A stretch of 64,000 bases of DNA from Actinoplanes sp. M2I2 (GTDB taxonomy: Bacteria; Actinomycetota; Actinomycetes; Mycobacteriales; Micromonosporaceae). Both the position numbers and the translations under genes were made by a program. The stretch spans positions 474,297 through 538,296 of the forward strand of contig NZ_JALPVJ010000007.1 in the NCBI RefSeq assembly GCF_023544445.1, in the 5' to 3' direction. Of the stretch, positions 1-9,639 are shown piece after piece. Within the stretch, counting starts at the first letter, position 1. Every line of letters begins with the position of its first letter. The notes beneath the pieces are model-generated. The model did not search any database and had not been told where the DNA came from. It saw nothing but the letters and a program-made list of their open reading frames with translations.

Positions 1-1298
1 TCGGCGTGGAGCCGCAGCGTCACGGTCGCGTCGGGCGGGGTGTGCACCAGCGCGTTGGTCATCAGGTTGCCGATCACCTGGCGCAGCCGGCCGTCGTCGC
101 CCCAGGCCACGAGTTGCTCGGGCTGGTCGCGGATGTCGAGCTCGATCGTGCGCTCGGGCGCCATCGCCTCGGCCGCCTGCACGGCGTCGAGGGCCAGCAC
201 GGGCAGCTCGACCGGGCCGAGGTTGAGCGGGCGCTCCCGGTCGAGCCGGGCCAGCAGCAGCAGGTCCTCGACGAGCAGACCCATGCGGGCGGCCTCGTCC
301 TCGATGCGGCGCACCAGCCGCGCCACGTCGCCGGGGTCGGTCACGGCGCCCTGGCGGTAGAGCTCGGCGAAGCCCCGGATGGTGGTCAGCGGCGTCCGCA
401 ACTCGTGCGAGGCATCGGCCACGAACTGCCGCATCTTGCCCTCGGAGCGCACCGCGCGGGCCTCGGAGAGCAGTGCGGCGTCGGCCGCCTCGACCGCGGA
501 CGCCTCGGCCGCGCGGGCTGCCGCCTCGCTCTCGGCGCGGGCGCTGAACGCGGCCTCGATCTGGGCCAGCATCGCGTTGAGCGCCTTGGCCAGCCGGCCC
601 AGCTCGGTGGTCGGCTCGCCGTCACGGGCCTCCGGATCGGGCACCCGCTGGGTGAGGTCGCCGGCCGCGATGGCCGCGGCCGTGCGTTCGATCTGCAGCA
701 GCGGTACGAGGCTCTGGCGCACGATCGCGGCCCCGATCGAGGCCAGCGCGATCAGCACGCCCACGCCGACCAGCAGATCGACCCAGACCATCTGGTTGAC
801 CGCCAGCCCGATCACCGACAGCTTCTCGGCGACCTGCACCACCTGGCTGTTCTCGTCGATGATCACGACCACCCGCCAGTGCACCTCGCCGCTGGGCGAG
901 CGCACCGTGTAGGGCTCGTTGAGCACCGCGTTGAGCTCGTCGAGCCCCTTGATCAGCGGCGGCAGGTCGGCCGGGTCGAGCTCACGGTCGCCGATCCAGG
1001 GACCGTCGGAGCGCACACCCCCGACCGACGAGGTGGACACATAGAAGTCGCCCGGCACCGGGATCTGGGAGCCGGGCCGGGCCTTGGCGATCGTCTCGGC
1101 GTAGATCCGCAGCGAGGTGTCGAGCCGGTCGAGCAGGTAATTGTGCAGCGCGTAGGTGCTGGCCGCGCTGATCGCGGTGAGCGCGGCGAACACCAGGACG
1201 AGGACCGACGCCACCAGCTTGATGCGCAGCGACACCTTCCGCAGGCTGGGCTGCGGCGGCATCGAGTTGCGGACCCGCTCGGTCAGCGTCGCGGTCAC
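1..1298 (-). CDS. Two-component sensor histidine kinase, partial at window edge
   Basis: Membrane sensor kinase expected to autophosphorylate on histidine and pass the phosphate to the OmpR-type regulator encoded just upstream. From a GTG at 1298 the visible 432 codons show a first membrane segment (about residues 24-45), an extracytoplasmic sensor stretch, a second membrane segment (about 165-190), a HAMP-like linker, the H-box ASHELRTPL with the phospho-accepting histidine near residue 298, and the N-box NLMTNALVHTP. The rest of the HATPase domain lies beyond the window, so the gene is cut by the edge rather than broken. Only 7 bp separate its start from the regulator's stop, so the two are one transcription unit. 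The signal sensed cannot be read from the sequence. Confidence 0.93.
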   Translation of the reverse strand, partial: MTATLTERVRNSMPPQPSLRKVSLRIKLVASVLVLVFAALTAISAASTYALHNYLLDRLDTSLRIYAETIAKARPGSQIPVPGDFYVSTSSVGGVRSDGPWIGDRELDPADLPPLIKGLDELNAVLNEPYTVRSPSGEVHWRVVVIIDENSQVVQVAEKLSVIGLAVNQMVWVDLLVGVGVLIALASIGAAIVRQSLVPLLQIERTAAAIAAGDLTQRVPDPEARDGEPTTELGRLAKALNAMLAQIEAAFSARAESEAAARAAEASAVEAADAALLSEARAVRSEGKMRQFVADASHELRTPLTTIRGFAELYRQGAVTDPGDVARLVRRIEDEAARMGLLVEDLLLLARLDRERPLNLGPVELPVLALDAVQAAEAMAPERTIELDIRDQPEQLVAWGDDGRLRQVIGNLMTNALVHTPPDATVTLRLHA

Positions 1299-1305
1299 GG
1301 CCGGC

Positions 1306-2019
1306 TCAGACCGCGGGTTTGCGCAGCACGTAGCCGACGCCGCGCAGAGTGTGGATGAGGCGCGGCTGAACGTTGTCGACCTTGCGACGCAGGTAGGAGA
1401 TGTAGGACTCGACGATGTTGTCGTCGCCGCGGAAGTCGTATTTCCACACGTGGTCGAGGATCTGCGCCTTGGACAGCACCCGGTTGGCGTTGAGCATCAG
1501 GTAGCGCAGCAGCTTGAACTCGGTCGGCGACAGCTGGACACGCTGGCCGGCCCGGTAGACCTCGTGGGTCTCCTCGTCGAGCTCGAGATCGGCGAAGACC
1601 AGCCGCGACGGCTCCTCGTCGCCCTGGGTCGTGCGGCGCAGCACCGCCCGGATGCGGGCGGTGAGCTCCTCGAGGCTGAACGGCTTGGTGACGTAGTCGT
1701 CGCCGCCCAGGGTGAGGCCGCGGATCTTGTCGTCGGTGCCGTCGCGGGCGGTCAGGAAGACCACCGGCGTCCGCTGGCCGCCCTCGCGCATGAGCCGGAT
1801 GACCTCGAAGCCGTCGAGGTCGGGCAGCATCACGTCGAGGACGACGAGGTCGGGAGTGGCGTTCTTCGCCGCGCTGACCGCCGCGCTGCCGCTCGTCGCG
1901 GTGCTCACGTCGAAGCCGGCGAACCGGAGGCTGGCGGAGAGCAGCTCGAGGATGTTCGCGTCGTCCTCGACGACGAGCAGTTTCGCCTCGCTCTGCTTGG
2001 GCTGGGTCTGGGCGGCCAT
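1306..2019 (-). CDS. OmpR/PhoB-family response regulator
   Basis: Transcription factor partner of the adjacent kinase. It has a receiver domain (acidic pair in VVEDD, phospho-acceptor Asp in LVVLDVMLPD, conserved Lys in VTKPF) and a C-terminal winged helix ending in IHTLRGVGYVLRKP. I chose the ATG at 2019: a -10-like GATAAA lies about 10 bp upstream, so the message would be nearly leaderless. An in-frame start at 2058 also exists but would put the coding region against the likely operator at 2064-2090. The closest functional parallels by eye are PrrA/TrcR-type regulators; the exact orthologue is not certain. Confidence 0.95.
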   Translation of the reverse strand: MAAQTQPKQSEAKLLVVEDDANILELLSASLRFAGFDVSTATSGSAAVSAAKNATPDLVVLDVMLPDLDGFEVIRLMREGGQRTPVVFLTARDGTDDKIRGLTLGGDDYVTKPFSLEELTARIRAVLRRTTQGDEEPSRLVFADLELDEETHEVYRAGQRVQLSPTEFKLLRYLMLNANRVLSKAQILDHVWKYDFRGDDNIVESYISYLRRKVDNVQPRLIHTLRGVGYVLRKPAV

Positions 2020-2063
2020 GAGCCCATTGTTTATCAGCGCGCTGTCCCTTGCCTGCACGCTGC

Positions 2064-2090
2064 CTGAAAGTTTTCTGTAAGAACCTTCAG
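2064..2090. promoter_or_regulatory. Direct-repeat operator for the OmpR-type regulator (candidate)
   Basis: On the + strand CTGAAAG (2064-2070) and CTGTAAG (2075-2081) form a direct repeat with 11-bp period, followed by the inverted half CTTCAG (2085-2090). Direct repeats with 10-11 bp period are the usual binding geometry of OmpR/PhoB regulators. The site lies 45-70 bp upstream of the regulator start and overlaps the end of the acyltransferase gene, which suggests autoregulation. This is inference from spacing only. Confidence 0.45.
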
Positions 2091-2857
2091 GCGGCCAGGC
2101 GGTACGCGGATCCTCCCATCGAGGCCTGCGCGGCGCGGGCGAGCATGCGGCGGTCGGCCCCGGGCTCGGGACGGAGCGCGGGAGCGGTCACCAGGGTCAC
2201 CGTCAGCGACCGTAGCGCGGCGACCCGTCGTACGGAATCGACGAGGGTGTCCTCGCCGATGAAGGCGGCCGCGGTGGAGTCGTAGCGGATCGAGGCCGGG
2301 ACGACCGGGGCGCCCGCGTCGACCGCGGCCTGGAACAGCGCCGGCCGGAAGCGGCCCTGGTTGGTGCCGCAGAACGTCGTGCCCTCGGGGAACGCCGCGA
2401 CCGTACGGCCGGAACGCAGCGCCTCGGCCACCTCGGCCACCGTCTCGGGCAGCGCCTTGGGCCGCGACCGGTCGATGAAGATGGCGCCGGACAGCCCGGC
2501 GAGCACCCCGATGCCCGGCCACGCGCCCACCTCGCCCTTGGCCACCAGCCGCACCGGCGCGACCGCCATGATCACGAGGATGTCGAGCCAGGAGACGTGG
2601 TTGGCGACCATCAGGCTGCCCGGCCGCAACGCCGGGCCGCGCCGGACGAGCCGGATGCCGAGCACCGCGAGCATCGAGCGGGCGATTCCCCGCAGGGCGA
2701 TCCCCCGCAGCAGCGGCGCGAGGACCAGCCCGCCCACGAGCACCGCGCCCAGGGCGATCATCCGCAGCGTGGTGACGCCCGGGAGGGCGGACCGGCCGGC
2801 CGAGTCCCGGCAGTGGTCGCCGCAACCGGAGACCGGTTGCCAGAGCCCGGCGATCAT
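2087..2857 (-). CDS. 1-acyl-sn-glycerol-3-phosphate acyltransferase (PlsC family, OlsA-like)
   Basis: Membrane-associated acyltransferase that would add a fatty acyl chain to a lysolipid. It has a hydrophobic N-terminal segment (about residues 33-50), the catalytic NHVSWLD block (His87 and Asp92, H-x4-D), the substrate-binding FPEGTT block and the usual 250-residue length. Its ATG overlaps the stop of the preceding GNAT-type acyltransferase by 4 bp (ATGA), so the two are translationally coupled. A GNAT N-acyltransferase followed by PlsC is the arrangement of ornithine-lipid synthesis (OlsB then OlsA). I infer that role from the pairing; a role in ordinary phosphatidic acid synthesis remains possible. 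Confidence 0.88.
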   Translation of the reverse strand: MIAGLWQPVSGCGDHCRDSAGRSALPGVTTLRMIALGAVLVGGLVLAPLLRGIALRGIARSMLAVLGIRLVRRGPALRPGSLMVANHVSWLDILVIMAVAPVRLVAKGEVGAWPGIGVLAGLSGAIFIDRSRPKALPETVAEVAEALRSGRTVAAFPEGTTFCGTNQGRFRPALFQAAVDAGAPVVPASIRYDSTAAAFIGEDTLVDSVRRVAALRSLTVTLVTAPALRPEPGADRRMLARAAQASMGGSAYRLAA

Positions 2858-3615
2858 CGGGTGGCTCCCAGGAAGTGCCGGCGGTACCGCGGGTCCATCC
2901 GGTCCATCGAGAACAGCACGTAGAAGTCGGCACAGTTGAAGTCGGGGTCGTACGCGGGCTCCCCGCACACCCAGCTGCCGAGTCGCAAGTAGCCCTTGAG
3001 CAGCGCGGGCGGCTGCGTCCGGGGATCGCCGACCAGATCGGTGCCGGCCAGCCAGCTGCGCCGCGGCCTGACCCGCATGGCCGGCGGGGCCAGGTGCTTG
3101 GCCTGCACCCGGGCCCAGACGCCGGCCGCGAGCACGCCGCCGTCGTCCAGCGGCACCGAGGCGCAGCCGGCCAGCCAGCGCAGGTTGTTCAGGTGCAGGT
3201 ACCGGGCGATACCGGCCCACATCAGGTTGATCACCGAGCCGCTGCGGTGGTCGGGGTGCACGCAGGAGCGCCCGGTCTCGACCAGCTGGTCGCGCAGCGC
3301 GCTCAGCGGGCTCAGGTCGAACTCGCCGTCGCCGTAGCGCCGGCCGGCCCGCTCGGCGGCCTTGGGAGGAAGCATCCGGTAGGTGCCGACCACCGCGCCG
3401 GTCGCGTCGTCGCGAACGATCAGGTGGTCGCAGAAGTCGTCGAACTCGTCGACGTCGCGCCCGTCGGGGGTGGCGGGCAACGTGGCGCCGAGTTCACCGG
3501 CGAAGACGTCGTGCCGCAGCCGCTGGGCAGCGGCCACGTCCTCGGGGTCCTCGGCCAGGAGCAGGGTGTAGCCGCTGGTCCCGGTGGGGGCGGCGGCAGT
3601 CAGCAGAACAGCCAT
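2854..3615 (-). CDS. GNAT-fold N-acyltransferase (OlsB/hemolysin-like family)
   Basis: A 253-residue protein of the Acetyltransf_5 type, related to OlsB, which transfers a hydroxyacyl chain from acyl carrier protein to the amino group of an amino acid. Supporting segments are AQRLRHDVF near the N terminus, the GTYRMLPP strand, LVETGRSCVHPDHR with the Arg/Cys-Val-His block typical of the family, and a C-terminal PALLKGYLRLG followed by an aspartate-rich FNCADFYVLF stretch. I took the ATG at 3615; no good ribosome-binding site precedes it and the mRNA may be nearly leaderless. It is the first gene of the pair with the PlsC-type enzyme and is divergent from an ABC exporter. Confidence 0.82.
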   Translation of the reverse strand: MAVLLTAAAPTGTSGYTLLLAEDPEDVAAAQRLRHDVFAGELGATLPATPDGRDVDEFDDFCDHLIVRDDATGAVVGTYRMLPPKAAERAGRRYGDGEFDLSPLSALRDQLVETGRSCVHPDHRSGSVINLMWAGIARYLHLNNLRWLAGCASVPLDDGGVLAAGVWARVQAKHLAPPAMRVRPRRSWLAGTDLVGDPRTQPPALLKGYLRLGSWVCGEPAYDPDFNCADFYVLFSMDRMDPRYRRHFLGATR

Positions 3616-3799
3616 GTGATGTGTGTAAGGGCGGGACCTGCCGATGGAATGTCGGGCCAGGAGGAGATTCATGGCCGTGAAATGAACGCCTTGTGCGGAC
3701 CCGCGCGGGGCGGATCCGGATCGGCCGCGACGCGGGCCACGCGGATCGCGCCGACCTAGTAAGTTGACCTCTCTCACCCCGGGGGAAGGAGCGGCGTCG

Positions 3800-4720
3800 A
3801 TGAGTGCGCCCGGCACCGACGAGATCGTCGTCGACCACCTGACTAAGCAATACAAGAAGCTGCGCGCCGTGGACGACCTGTCCTTCCGGGTACGGTCCGG
3901 GCGGGTCACCGGCTTCCTCGGCCCCAACGGCGCGGGCAAGACGACCACCCTGCGCATGCTGCTCGGTCTGGTCACGCCGACCGCCGGCACGGCGACCTTC
4001 GGCCACCAGCGGTACGTGGACCTGCCCGACCCGGTCCGTGAGGTCGGCGCGGTGCTCGAGGCGTCCAGCGCCCACCGCGGCCGCACCGGGCGCAACCACC
4101 TGCGCATGATCTGCCGCGCGGCCGGGCTGCCCGACACCCGTTCCGACGAGGTGCTCGAGATCGTCGGGCTGACCCCGGCGGCCAACCGCAAGTTCAAGGG
4201 CTACTCGCTGGGCATGAAGCAGCGGCTGGGCATCGCCGCCGCCATGCTCGGCGATCCCAAGGTGCTGATCCTCGACGAGCCGGCCAACGGCCTCGACCCC
4301 GAGGGCATCCGGTGGATGCGTGACCTGCTCAAGACGCTTGCGTCCCAGGGCCGTACGGTGCTGGTCTCCAGCCACCTGCTGGGCGAGATGCAGCTGCTCG
4401 CGGACGACGTCGTGATCGTGGCGGCCGGCAAGCTGATCCGGCAGGGCCCGGTCGACGAGGTGCTGGGCGACCTCAGCGGCGGCGTGCAGGTGCGGGTGCG
4501 CACCCCGCAGGCCGAGGCGCTGACCGCCGCTCTCTCGGGGCTCAGCGCGACCGTGACCCCGGGTTCCGACGGCAGCCTGCTGGTGCACGGGGCCGAGGCG
4601 GCCGCGATCGGGCACGCGGCCTTCACCGCGGGGGTCGAGCTGCACGAGCTGGCCACCGAGCGCGGCGATCTCGAACAGGTCTTCCTGCAGCTGACGGCCG
4701 GAAAGGCGGGCATCCGATGA
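3800..4720 (+). CDS. ABC transporter ATP-binding protein
   Basis: Cytoplasmic ATPase of an export-type ABC system. Visible motifs are Walker A GPNGAGKT, the signature region YSLGMKQRLGIAAAM, Walker B VLILDEPANGLDP and the switch histidine in LVSSHLLGEM; the C-terminal 80 residues form the accessory domain usual in DrrA/CcmA-like subunits. The ATG at 3800 is preceded by a strong GGGGGAAGGAG; an in-frame start at 3764 lacks one. The stop overlaps the next gene by 4 bp, so it is coupled to the permease. The substrate is unknown; such pairs often export drugs or lipids, or serve antibiotic self-protection. Confidence 0.94.
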   Translation: MSAPGTDEIVVDHLTKQYKKLRAVDDLSFRVRSGRVTGFLGPNGAGKTTTLRMLLGLVTPTAGTATFGHQRYVDLPDPVREVGAVLEASSAHRGRTGRNHLRMICRAAGLPDTRSDEVLEIVGLTPAANRKFKGYSLGMKQRLGIAAAMLGDPKVLILDEPANGLDPEGIRWMRDLLKTLASQGRTVLVSSHLLGEMQLLADDVVIVAAGKLIRQGPVDEVLGDLSGGVQVRVRTPQAEALTAALSGLSATVTPGSDGSLLVHGAEAAAIGHAAFTAGVELHELATERGDLEQVFLQLTAGKAGIR

Positions 4721-5541
4721 GTCTGGTCAACGCCGAGCTGTTCAAGATCCGCACGACCTCGCTGTGGTGGATCATGGGAATCATCCTGGTGCCGCTGTAT
4801 GCGGTCACTGTGCTGATCAACTGGGCCAACGCCAACGTCACCCCGCCGGACGCGGACGCCGGGGTCTCCGACACCCAGAGCCAGCAGATCGAGGCCGCGC
4901 TCGAGCCGATCAACGTGGCCACCAACCTCTACACCAGCGGCCAGTTCATGGGCGTGCTGATCGTGCTGTTGCTGTCGGCGATCATCGTGACCAGTGAGTT
5001 CTTCCACCTCACGGCGACCACGACGTTCCTCACGACGCCGCGGCGCGAGGCGGTCATCCTGGCCAAGTTCGGCGCGGCCGTCGTCATCGGCCTGATCGTG
5101 TGGCTCTTGACGACGGTGCTCAACCTGATCGTGGTACCGCCGATCATGAGCAATCTGGGGCTGTCCAGCCAGCTGGGCGAGCCGGCCGTGTGGCGCGCGA
5201 TCGGGCTGAACGGGCTGGCCTTCGTGCTGTGGGCGATCCTCGGGGTCGGCGCCGGCGTGCTGATCCGCAGCCAGATCGCCGCGACGCTGGTCCTGGCGAT
5301 CACCTATGTCGTCGGCACCTCGGCCATCAGCGTGATCTTCTTCCTGCTCAGCGAGTACGTCGCCGAGTGGATCAACAATCTGCAGGTGCTGGTGCCGACC
5401 ACCGCGTCCCAGCTCATGATCTCGGGCACCGACCTGCCCGGTTCGCCGCCGCGCTGGGTCGGCGCCGTGGTCCTGATCGGGTACGCGGTTGTCACCGGCT
5501 TCCTCGGCACCTGGCTGACGAAGCGGCGCGACATCAGCTGA
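4717..5541 (+). CDS. ABC transporter permease (ABC-2 type)
   Basis: Membrane subunit for the ATPase just upstream. The 274-residue protein has about six hydrophobic segments: one near residue 15, a second near residues 85-95 after a long external loop, then segments near 125, 165, 190 and 245. This is the ABC-2/NatB-like topology. ATGA overlap (4717-4720) ties its translation to the ATPase. Its last codons and TGA stop are part of a 20-bp tandem duplication described separately. No partner protein in the window hints at the substrate. Confidence 0.92.
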   Translation: MSLVNAELFKIRTTSLWWIMGIILVPLYAVTVLINWANANVTPPDADAGVSDTQSQQIEAALEPINVATNLYTSGQFMGVLIVLLLSAIIVTSEFFHLTATTTFLTTPRREAVILAKFGAAVVIGLIVWLLTTVLNLIVVPPIMSNLGLSSQLGEPAVWRAIGLNGLAFVLWAILGVGAGVLIRSQIAATLVLAITYVVGTSAISVIFFLLSEYVAEWINNLQVLVPTTASQLMISGTDLPGSPPRWVGAVVLIGYAVVTGFLGTWLTKRRDIS

Positions 5542-5567
5542 CGCGGGCCCCCATCACCTGACGCGGG
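5532..5567. repeat. 20-bp tandem duplication across the permease stop codon
   Basis: The stretch CATCAGCTGACGCGGG (5532-5547) recurs as CATCACCTGACGCGGG at 5552-5567, an exact 20-bp shift with one mismatch. The first copy contains the last codons and TGA stop of the permease gene; the second lies just after it and carries TGA in another frame. It is one of several duplications at gene ends in this window. Confidence 0.75.
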
Positions 5568-5660
5568 AGGAGTTCGTTCTCACACACGGCGTAGCCTTGA
5601 CGGCGAATCCTTCCCGTCCCATGTGACGCCGATCAAAAGGTGAAAGAGGCGAACACGGAA

Positions 5661-8600
5661 GTGTCGACCCAGCAGACTTCGCACGAGAACCCGCTCGCGG
5701 ATTTCGGTCCCAACGAGTGGATCGTCGACGAGATGTACCAGCGTTACCTGGCCGACCCCGCGAGTGTCGACCCGGCCTGGCACGATTTCTTCGCCGACTA
5801 CAAGCCCGCGATGGCCACCGGTTCGATCGTGACGCCCGACGAGGCGAAGGCCGCCAACGCGACCGCCTCCGCGGCCAAGGCGGGCACGGACGCCCCGGCG
5901 GCCACCACGGTCGCGCCCGTGAAGCCGACGGTGCCCGCCGCTCCCGCTGCCAAGCCTGCCGCCAAGACCGAGCCGGCGCCGACGCCGGCGCCGGCCAAGC
6001 CCGCGCCGGCCGCCAAGCCCGCCGCCTCCGGGAACGGGAAGGCTCCCGAGGGCGCCAAGGTCACCACGCTGCGGGGCGTCGCCGCCCGCATCGTGCAGAA
6101 CATGGACGCCTCGCTCGAGGTGCCGACGGCCACCTCGGTGCGCGCCGTCCCGGCCAAGCTCATGGTCGACAACCGTATCGTGATCAACAACCACCTCGCC
6201 CGCGGGCGGGGTGGCAAGGTCAGCTTCACCCACCTGATCGGCTGGGCGCTGGTCCGCGCGGTCGTGCAGCACCGCGAGATGAACAACTCGTTCGCCGAGG
6301 TGGACGGCAAGCCCGCGCTGGTGGCGCCCGAACACATCAACCTCGGCATCGCCATCGACCTCGCCAAGAAGGACGGCTCCCGCGCGCTCGTCGTGCCGTC
6401 GATCAAGAACTGCGAGACGATGGACTTCCGCAAGTTCTGGCAGGCGTACGAGGACGTGGTCCGGCGGGCCCGCCGCAACGAGCTGACCATGGACGACTAC
6501 AACGGCACGACGATCTCGCTCACCAACCCGGGCGGCATCGGCACGGTGCACTCCATCCCGCGCCTGATGGCCGGCCAGAGCGCGATCATCGGCGTCGGCG
6601 CGATGGAGTACCCCGCGCCCTACGCCGGCATGAGCGACGAGACGCTCTCCGAGCACGGCATCAGCAAGGTCACCACGCTGACCAGCACCTATGACCACCG
6701 GGTCATCCAGGGCGCGCAGTCCGGCGAGTTCCTCAAGGCCATGCACGAGTTCCTGCTCGGCGAGCACGACTTCTACGACGAGATCTTCACCTCGCTGCGG
6801 ATCCCGTACGAGCCGGTCCGCTGGGTGCGCGACGTCGCCCGCACCAGCGAGGGCCAGATCGACAAGGCCGCGCGGGTGGTCGAGCTCATCCACGCCTACC
6901 GGGTCCGTGGCCACCTCATGGCCGACACCGATCCGCTCGAGTTCGAGATCCGCCGCCACCCCGACCTCGACGTGCTGCAGCACGGCTTGACGCTGTGGGA
7001 CCTCGACCGTTCGTTCCCGGTCGGCGGTTTCGCCGGCAAGCAGCGGATGAAGCTCCGCGAGGTGCTGGGCGTCCTGCGCGACACCTACTGCCGCCGGGTC
7101 GGCATCGAGTACATGCACATCCAGGGCCCCGAGGAGCGGCGCTGGATCCAGGACCGCATCGAGATCAAGTACACCAAGCCGGACTCGGACGAGCAGAAGC
7201 ACATCCTCAACCGGCTGAACGCCGCCGAGGCCTTCGAGACCTTCCTGCAGACCAAGTTCGTCGGGCAGAAGCGGTTCTCGCTGGAGGGTGGCGAGTCGCT
7301 GATCCCGCTGCTCGACGCCGTTCTCGAGTCGTCGGCCGAGGCCGGTCTCGACGAGATGGTCATCGGCATGGCCCACCGTGGCCGGCTCAACGTGCTGGCC
7401 AACATCGTCGCCAAGCCGTACGAGAAGATCTTCAACGAGTTCGAGGGTCAGATGGACCCGAAGTCGGCTCACGGCTCCGGTGACGTCAAGTACCACCTCG
7501 GCCAGACCGGGAAATACACGACGCCGGACGGCGAGCACGCGACCACGGTCAGCGTGGTGGCCAACCCGTCCCACCTCGAGGCGGTCGACCCCGTCCTCGA
7601 GGGCATCGTCCGGGCCAAGCAGGACCGGCTCGACCTCGGCCTGCACGGCTACACGGTGCTCCCGCTGCTGGTGCACGGCGACGCGGCGTTCGCCGGCCAG
7701 GGCGTGGTGGCCGAGACACTCAACCTTTCCCAGCTGCGCGGCTACCGCACGGGCGGCACGGTCCACGTGATCGTGAACAACCAGGTCGGCTTCACCACCG
7801 CGCCCGAGTACAGCCGCTCGTCGATGTATTCGACCGACGTGGCCCGGATGATCCAGGCGCCGATCTTCCACGTGAACGGCGACGACCCCGAGGCCGTCGT
7901 GCGGGTCGCGAAGCTCGCCTTCGAATACCGCCAGGCGTTCAACAAGGACGTCGTGATCGACCTGGTCTGCTACCGCCGCCGCGGTCACAACGAGGGCGAC
8001 GACCCGTCGATGACCAACCCGCGGATGTACGAGATCATCGACACCAAGCGCTCGGTGCGCAAGCTCTACACCGAGGAGCTCATCGGCCGCGGCGACATCA
8101 CCGTGGACGACGCCCAGGAGCAGCTGCGCGACTATCAGTCCCAGCTCGAGCAGGTCTTCAAGGCGACCCGCGACGCGGCCGGCCGTCCACCGCGCCCCCG
8201 GGTCATCTCCGAGGAGCCCGAGCCCGAGGTCGAGACCGCGGTCGACGCGGCCTCGGTGCGCGCGGTCGGTGAGGCGCACGTGGAGCTGCCCGAGGGCTTC
8301 ACCCCGCACAAGCGGGTCCAGCAGCTCCTCGAGCGGCGCGCCAAGATGTCCGCCGAGGGCGGCATCGACTGGGGCTTCGGTGAACTGGTGGCCTTCGGCT
8401 CGCTGCTGCAGCAGGGCGTCACCGTCCGCCTGGCCGGCCAAGACTCGCGTCGCGGCACGTTCGTCTCGCGGCACGCCTCGATCGTCGACGCCAAGACCGG
8501 CAAGGACTTCCTGCCGCTGTCCACGCTGACCACCGGCTCCGCGCGCTTCTTCGTCCACGACTCGCTGCTCAGCGAATACGCGGCGATGGGCTTCGAGTAC

Positions 8601-9404
8601 GGCTACTCGGTCGAGAACACCGAGGCGCTGGTGCTCTGGGAGGCGCAGTTCGGCGACTTCGTCAACGGCGCCCAGTCGATCGTGGACGAGTTCATCTCGT
8701 CCGGCGAGGTGAAGTGGGGCCAGCAGTCGTCGCTGGTGCTGCTGCTCCCGCACGGCCAGGAGGGCCAGGGGCCCGACCACTCGTCCGGCCGTCCCGAGCG
8801 GTTCCTGCAGCTCTGCGCCCAGGACAACATGCGGGTGGCCAACCCGACGACCCCGGCGAACTACTTCCACCTGCTGCGCCGCCAGGCCCTGTCGGCCAAG
8901 CGCAAGCCGCTGGTGGTCTTCTCGCCCAAGTCGCTGCTGCGGCACAAGCTCGCCGTGTCGTCGGTCGCCGACTTCACCGAGGGCACGTTCCAGCCGGTGA
9001 TCGGGGACGCGGGGGTCAAGGGCACGCCGCTCGACCCGAACGGCGTCAAGCGGGTGCTGCTCTGCTCGGGCAAGGTCTACTACGACCTGTTCCAGGCCCG
9101 CGCCGAGCGTGGCATCACCGACACCGCGATCCTGCGGATGGAGCAGATCTACCCGCTCCCGGTGGCCGAGCTCAAGGCGATCCTGGCGCAGTTCCCGAAC
9201 GCCGAGGACTTCGTCTGGGTGCAGGAGGAGCCGGCCAACCAGGGCGCCTGGTCGTTCGTCGCGCTCAACCTGCTCGAGCACCTCGAGGGTGTCCGGCTGC
9301 GGCGCATCTCCCGCCCGGCCGCCGCGGCTCCCGCGGTCGGCTCGGCCAAGATGCACGAGGCCGAGCAGGCCGCGCTGATCGAGGCCGCTCTGCCCCGCCC
9401 GTAA
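5661..9404 (+). CDS. kgd: Multifunctional 2-oxoglutarate decarboxylase/dehydrogenase (E1/E2 fusion)
   Basis: TCA-cycle enzyme of about 1,247 residues that decarboxylates 2-oxoglutarate with thiamine diphosphate and carries a fused E2-type acyltransferase domain, the actinobacterial Kgd/OdhA design. In order: an N-terminal [12 protein letters not shown] segment, an Ala/Pro-rich linker (about 60-120), the E2 catalytic domain with [10 protein letters not shown], then the E1 part with AHRGRLNVL, the ThDP-binding GDAAFAGQG ... NNQVGF region, and the C-terminal transketolase-like domain. The GTG at 5661 matches the conserved N terminus and has AAAGAGG upstream; the GTG at 5640 has no separate ribosome-binding site. 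There is no lipoyl domain. A strong terminator follows. Confidence 0.97.
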   Translation: MSTQQTSHENPLADFGPNEWIVDEMYQRYLADPASVDPAWHDFFADYKPAMATGSIVTPDEAKAANATASAAKAGTDAPAATTVAPVKPTVPAAPAAKPAAKTEPAPTPAPAKPAPAAKPAASGNGKAPEGAKVTTLRGVAARIVQNMDASLEVPTATSVRAVPAKLMVDNRIVINNHLARGRGGKVSFTHLIGWALVRAVVQHREMNNSFAEVDGKPALVAPEHINLGIAIDLAKKDGSRALVVPSIKNCETMDFRKFWQAYEDVVRRARRNELTMDDYNGTTISLTNPGGIGTVHSIPRLMAGQSAIIGVGAMEYPAPYAGMSDETLSEHGISKVTTLTSTYDHRVIQGAQSGEFLKAMHEFLLGEHDFYDEIFTSLRIPYEPVRWVRDVARTSEGQIDKAARVVELIHAYRVRGHLMADTDPLEFEIRRHPDLDVLQHGLTLWDLDRSFPVGGFAGKQRMKLREVLGVLRDTYCRRVGIEYMHIQGPEERRWIQDRIEIKYTKPDSDEQKHILNRLNAAEAFETFLQTKFVGQKRFSLEGGESLIPLLDAVLESSAEAGLDEMVIGMAHRGRLNVLANIVAKPYEKIFNEFEGQMDPKSAHGSGDVKYHLGQTGKYTTPDGEHATTVSVVANPSHLEAVDPVLEGIVRAKQDRLDLGLHGYTVLPLLVHGDAAFAGQGVVAETLNLSQLRGYRTGGTVHVIVNNQVGFTTAPEYSRSSMYSTDVARMIQAPIFHVNGDDPEAVVRVAKLAFEYRQAFNKDVVIDLVCYRRRGHNEGDDPSMTNPRMYEIIDTKRSVRKLYTEELIGRGDITVDDAQEQLRDYQSQLEQVFKATRDAAGRPPRPRVISEEPEPEVETAVDAASVRAVGEAHVELPEGFTPHKRVQQLLERRAKMSAEGGIDWGFGELVAFGSLLQQGVTVRLAGQDSRRGTFVSRHASIVDAKTGKDFLPLSTLTTGSARFFVHDSLLSEYAAMGFEYGYSVENTEALVLWEAQFGDFVNGAQSIVDEFISSGEVKWGQQSSLVLLLPHGQEGQGPDHSSGRPERFLQLCAQDNMRVANPTTPANYFHLLRRQALSAKRKPLVVFSPKSLLRHKLAVSSVADFTEGTFQPVIGDAGVKGTPLDPNGVKRVLLCSGKVYYDLFQARAERGITDTAILRMEQIYPLPVAELKAILAQFPNAEDFVWVQEEPANQGAWSFVALNLLEHLEGVRLRRISRPAAAAPAVGSAKMHEAEQAALIEAALPRP

Positions 9405-9414
9405 GGCTCGAACT

Positions 9415-9448
9415 GGGGGCGCTCCGCTGCGGCGGAGCGCCCCCTTTT
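9415..9448 (+). terminator. Intrinsic terminator after kgd
   Basis: A perfect 13-bp stem (9415-9427 with 9432-9444), a 4-nt loop and a TTTT run lie 10 bp after the kgd stop. This is the clearest rho-independent terminator of the window. Confidence 0.93.
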
Positions 9449-9459
9449 ACTATCCGGTC

Positions 9460-9639
9460 ATGTACTTCACCGACCGTGGCATCGAGGAACTCGTCGACCG
9501 GCGTGGCGAGGAGACCGTGACGCTGGAGTGGCTGGGCGCCCAGCTGCGGACCTTCGTCGACGTCAACCCCGAGTTCGAGACCCCCATCGAGCGCTTCGCG
9601 ACCTGGCTGGCCCGGGGCGACGACGAGGATGAGGAGTAG
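9460..9639 (+). CDS. Small acidic protein, DUF6104-like
   Basis: A 59-residue protein beginning MYFTDRGIEELVDRRG and ending in an acidic DDEDEE tail. I recognise it as the DUF6104-type protein often found next to kgd/sucA in actinobacteria; its function is unknown. The ATG at 9460 is only 12 bp past the terminator, so it probably has its own promoter or is read by leakage. Its last 11 bp overlap the start of the AAA ATPase gene, so the two are probably co-translated. Confidence 0.85.
   Translation: MYFTDRGIEELVDRRGEETVTLEWLGAQLRTFVDVNPEFETPIERFATWLARGDDEDEE

Noticed and set aside
5580..9356. 1,258-codon open frame on the - strand opposite kgd
   Set aside because: kgd is unmistakable on the + strand; the antisense frame has only shadow composition.
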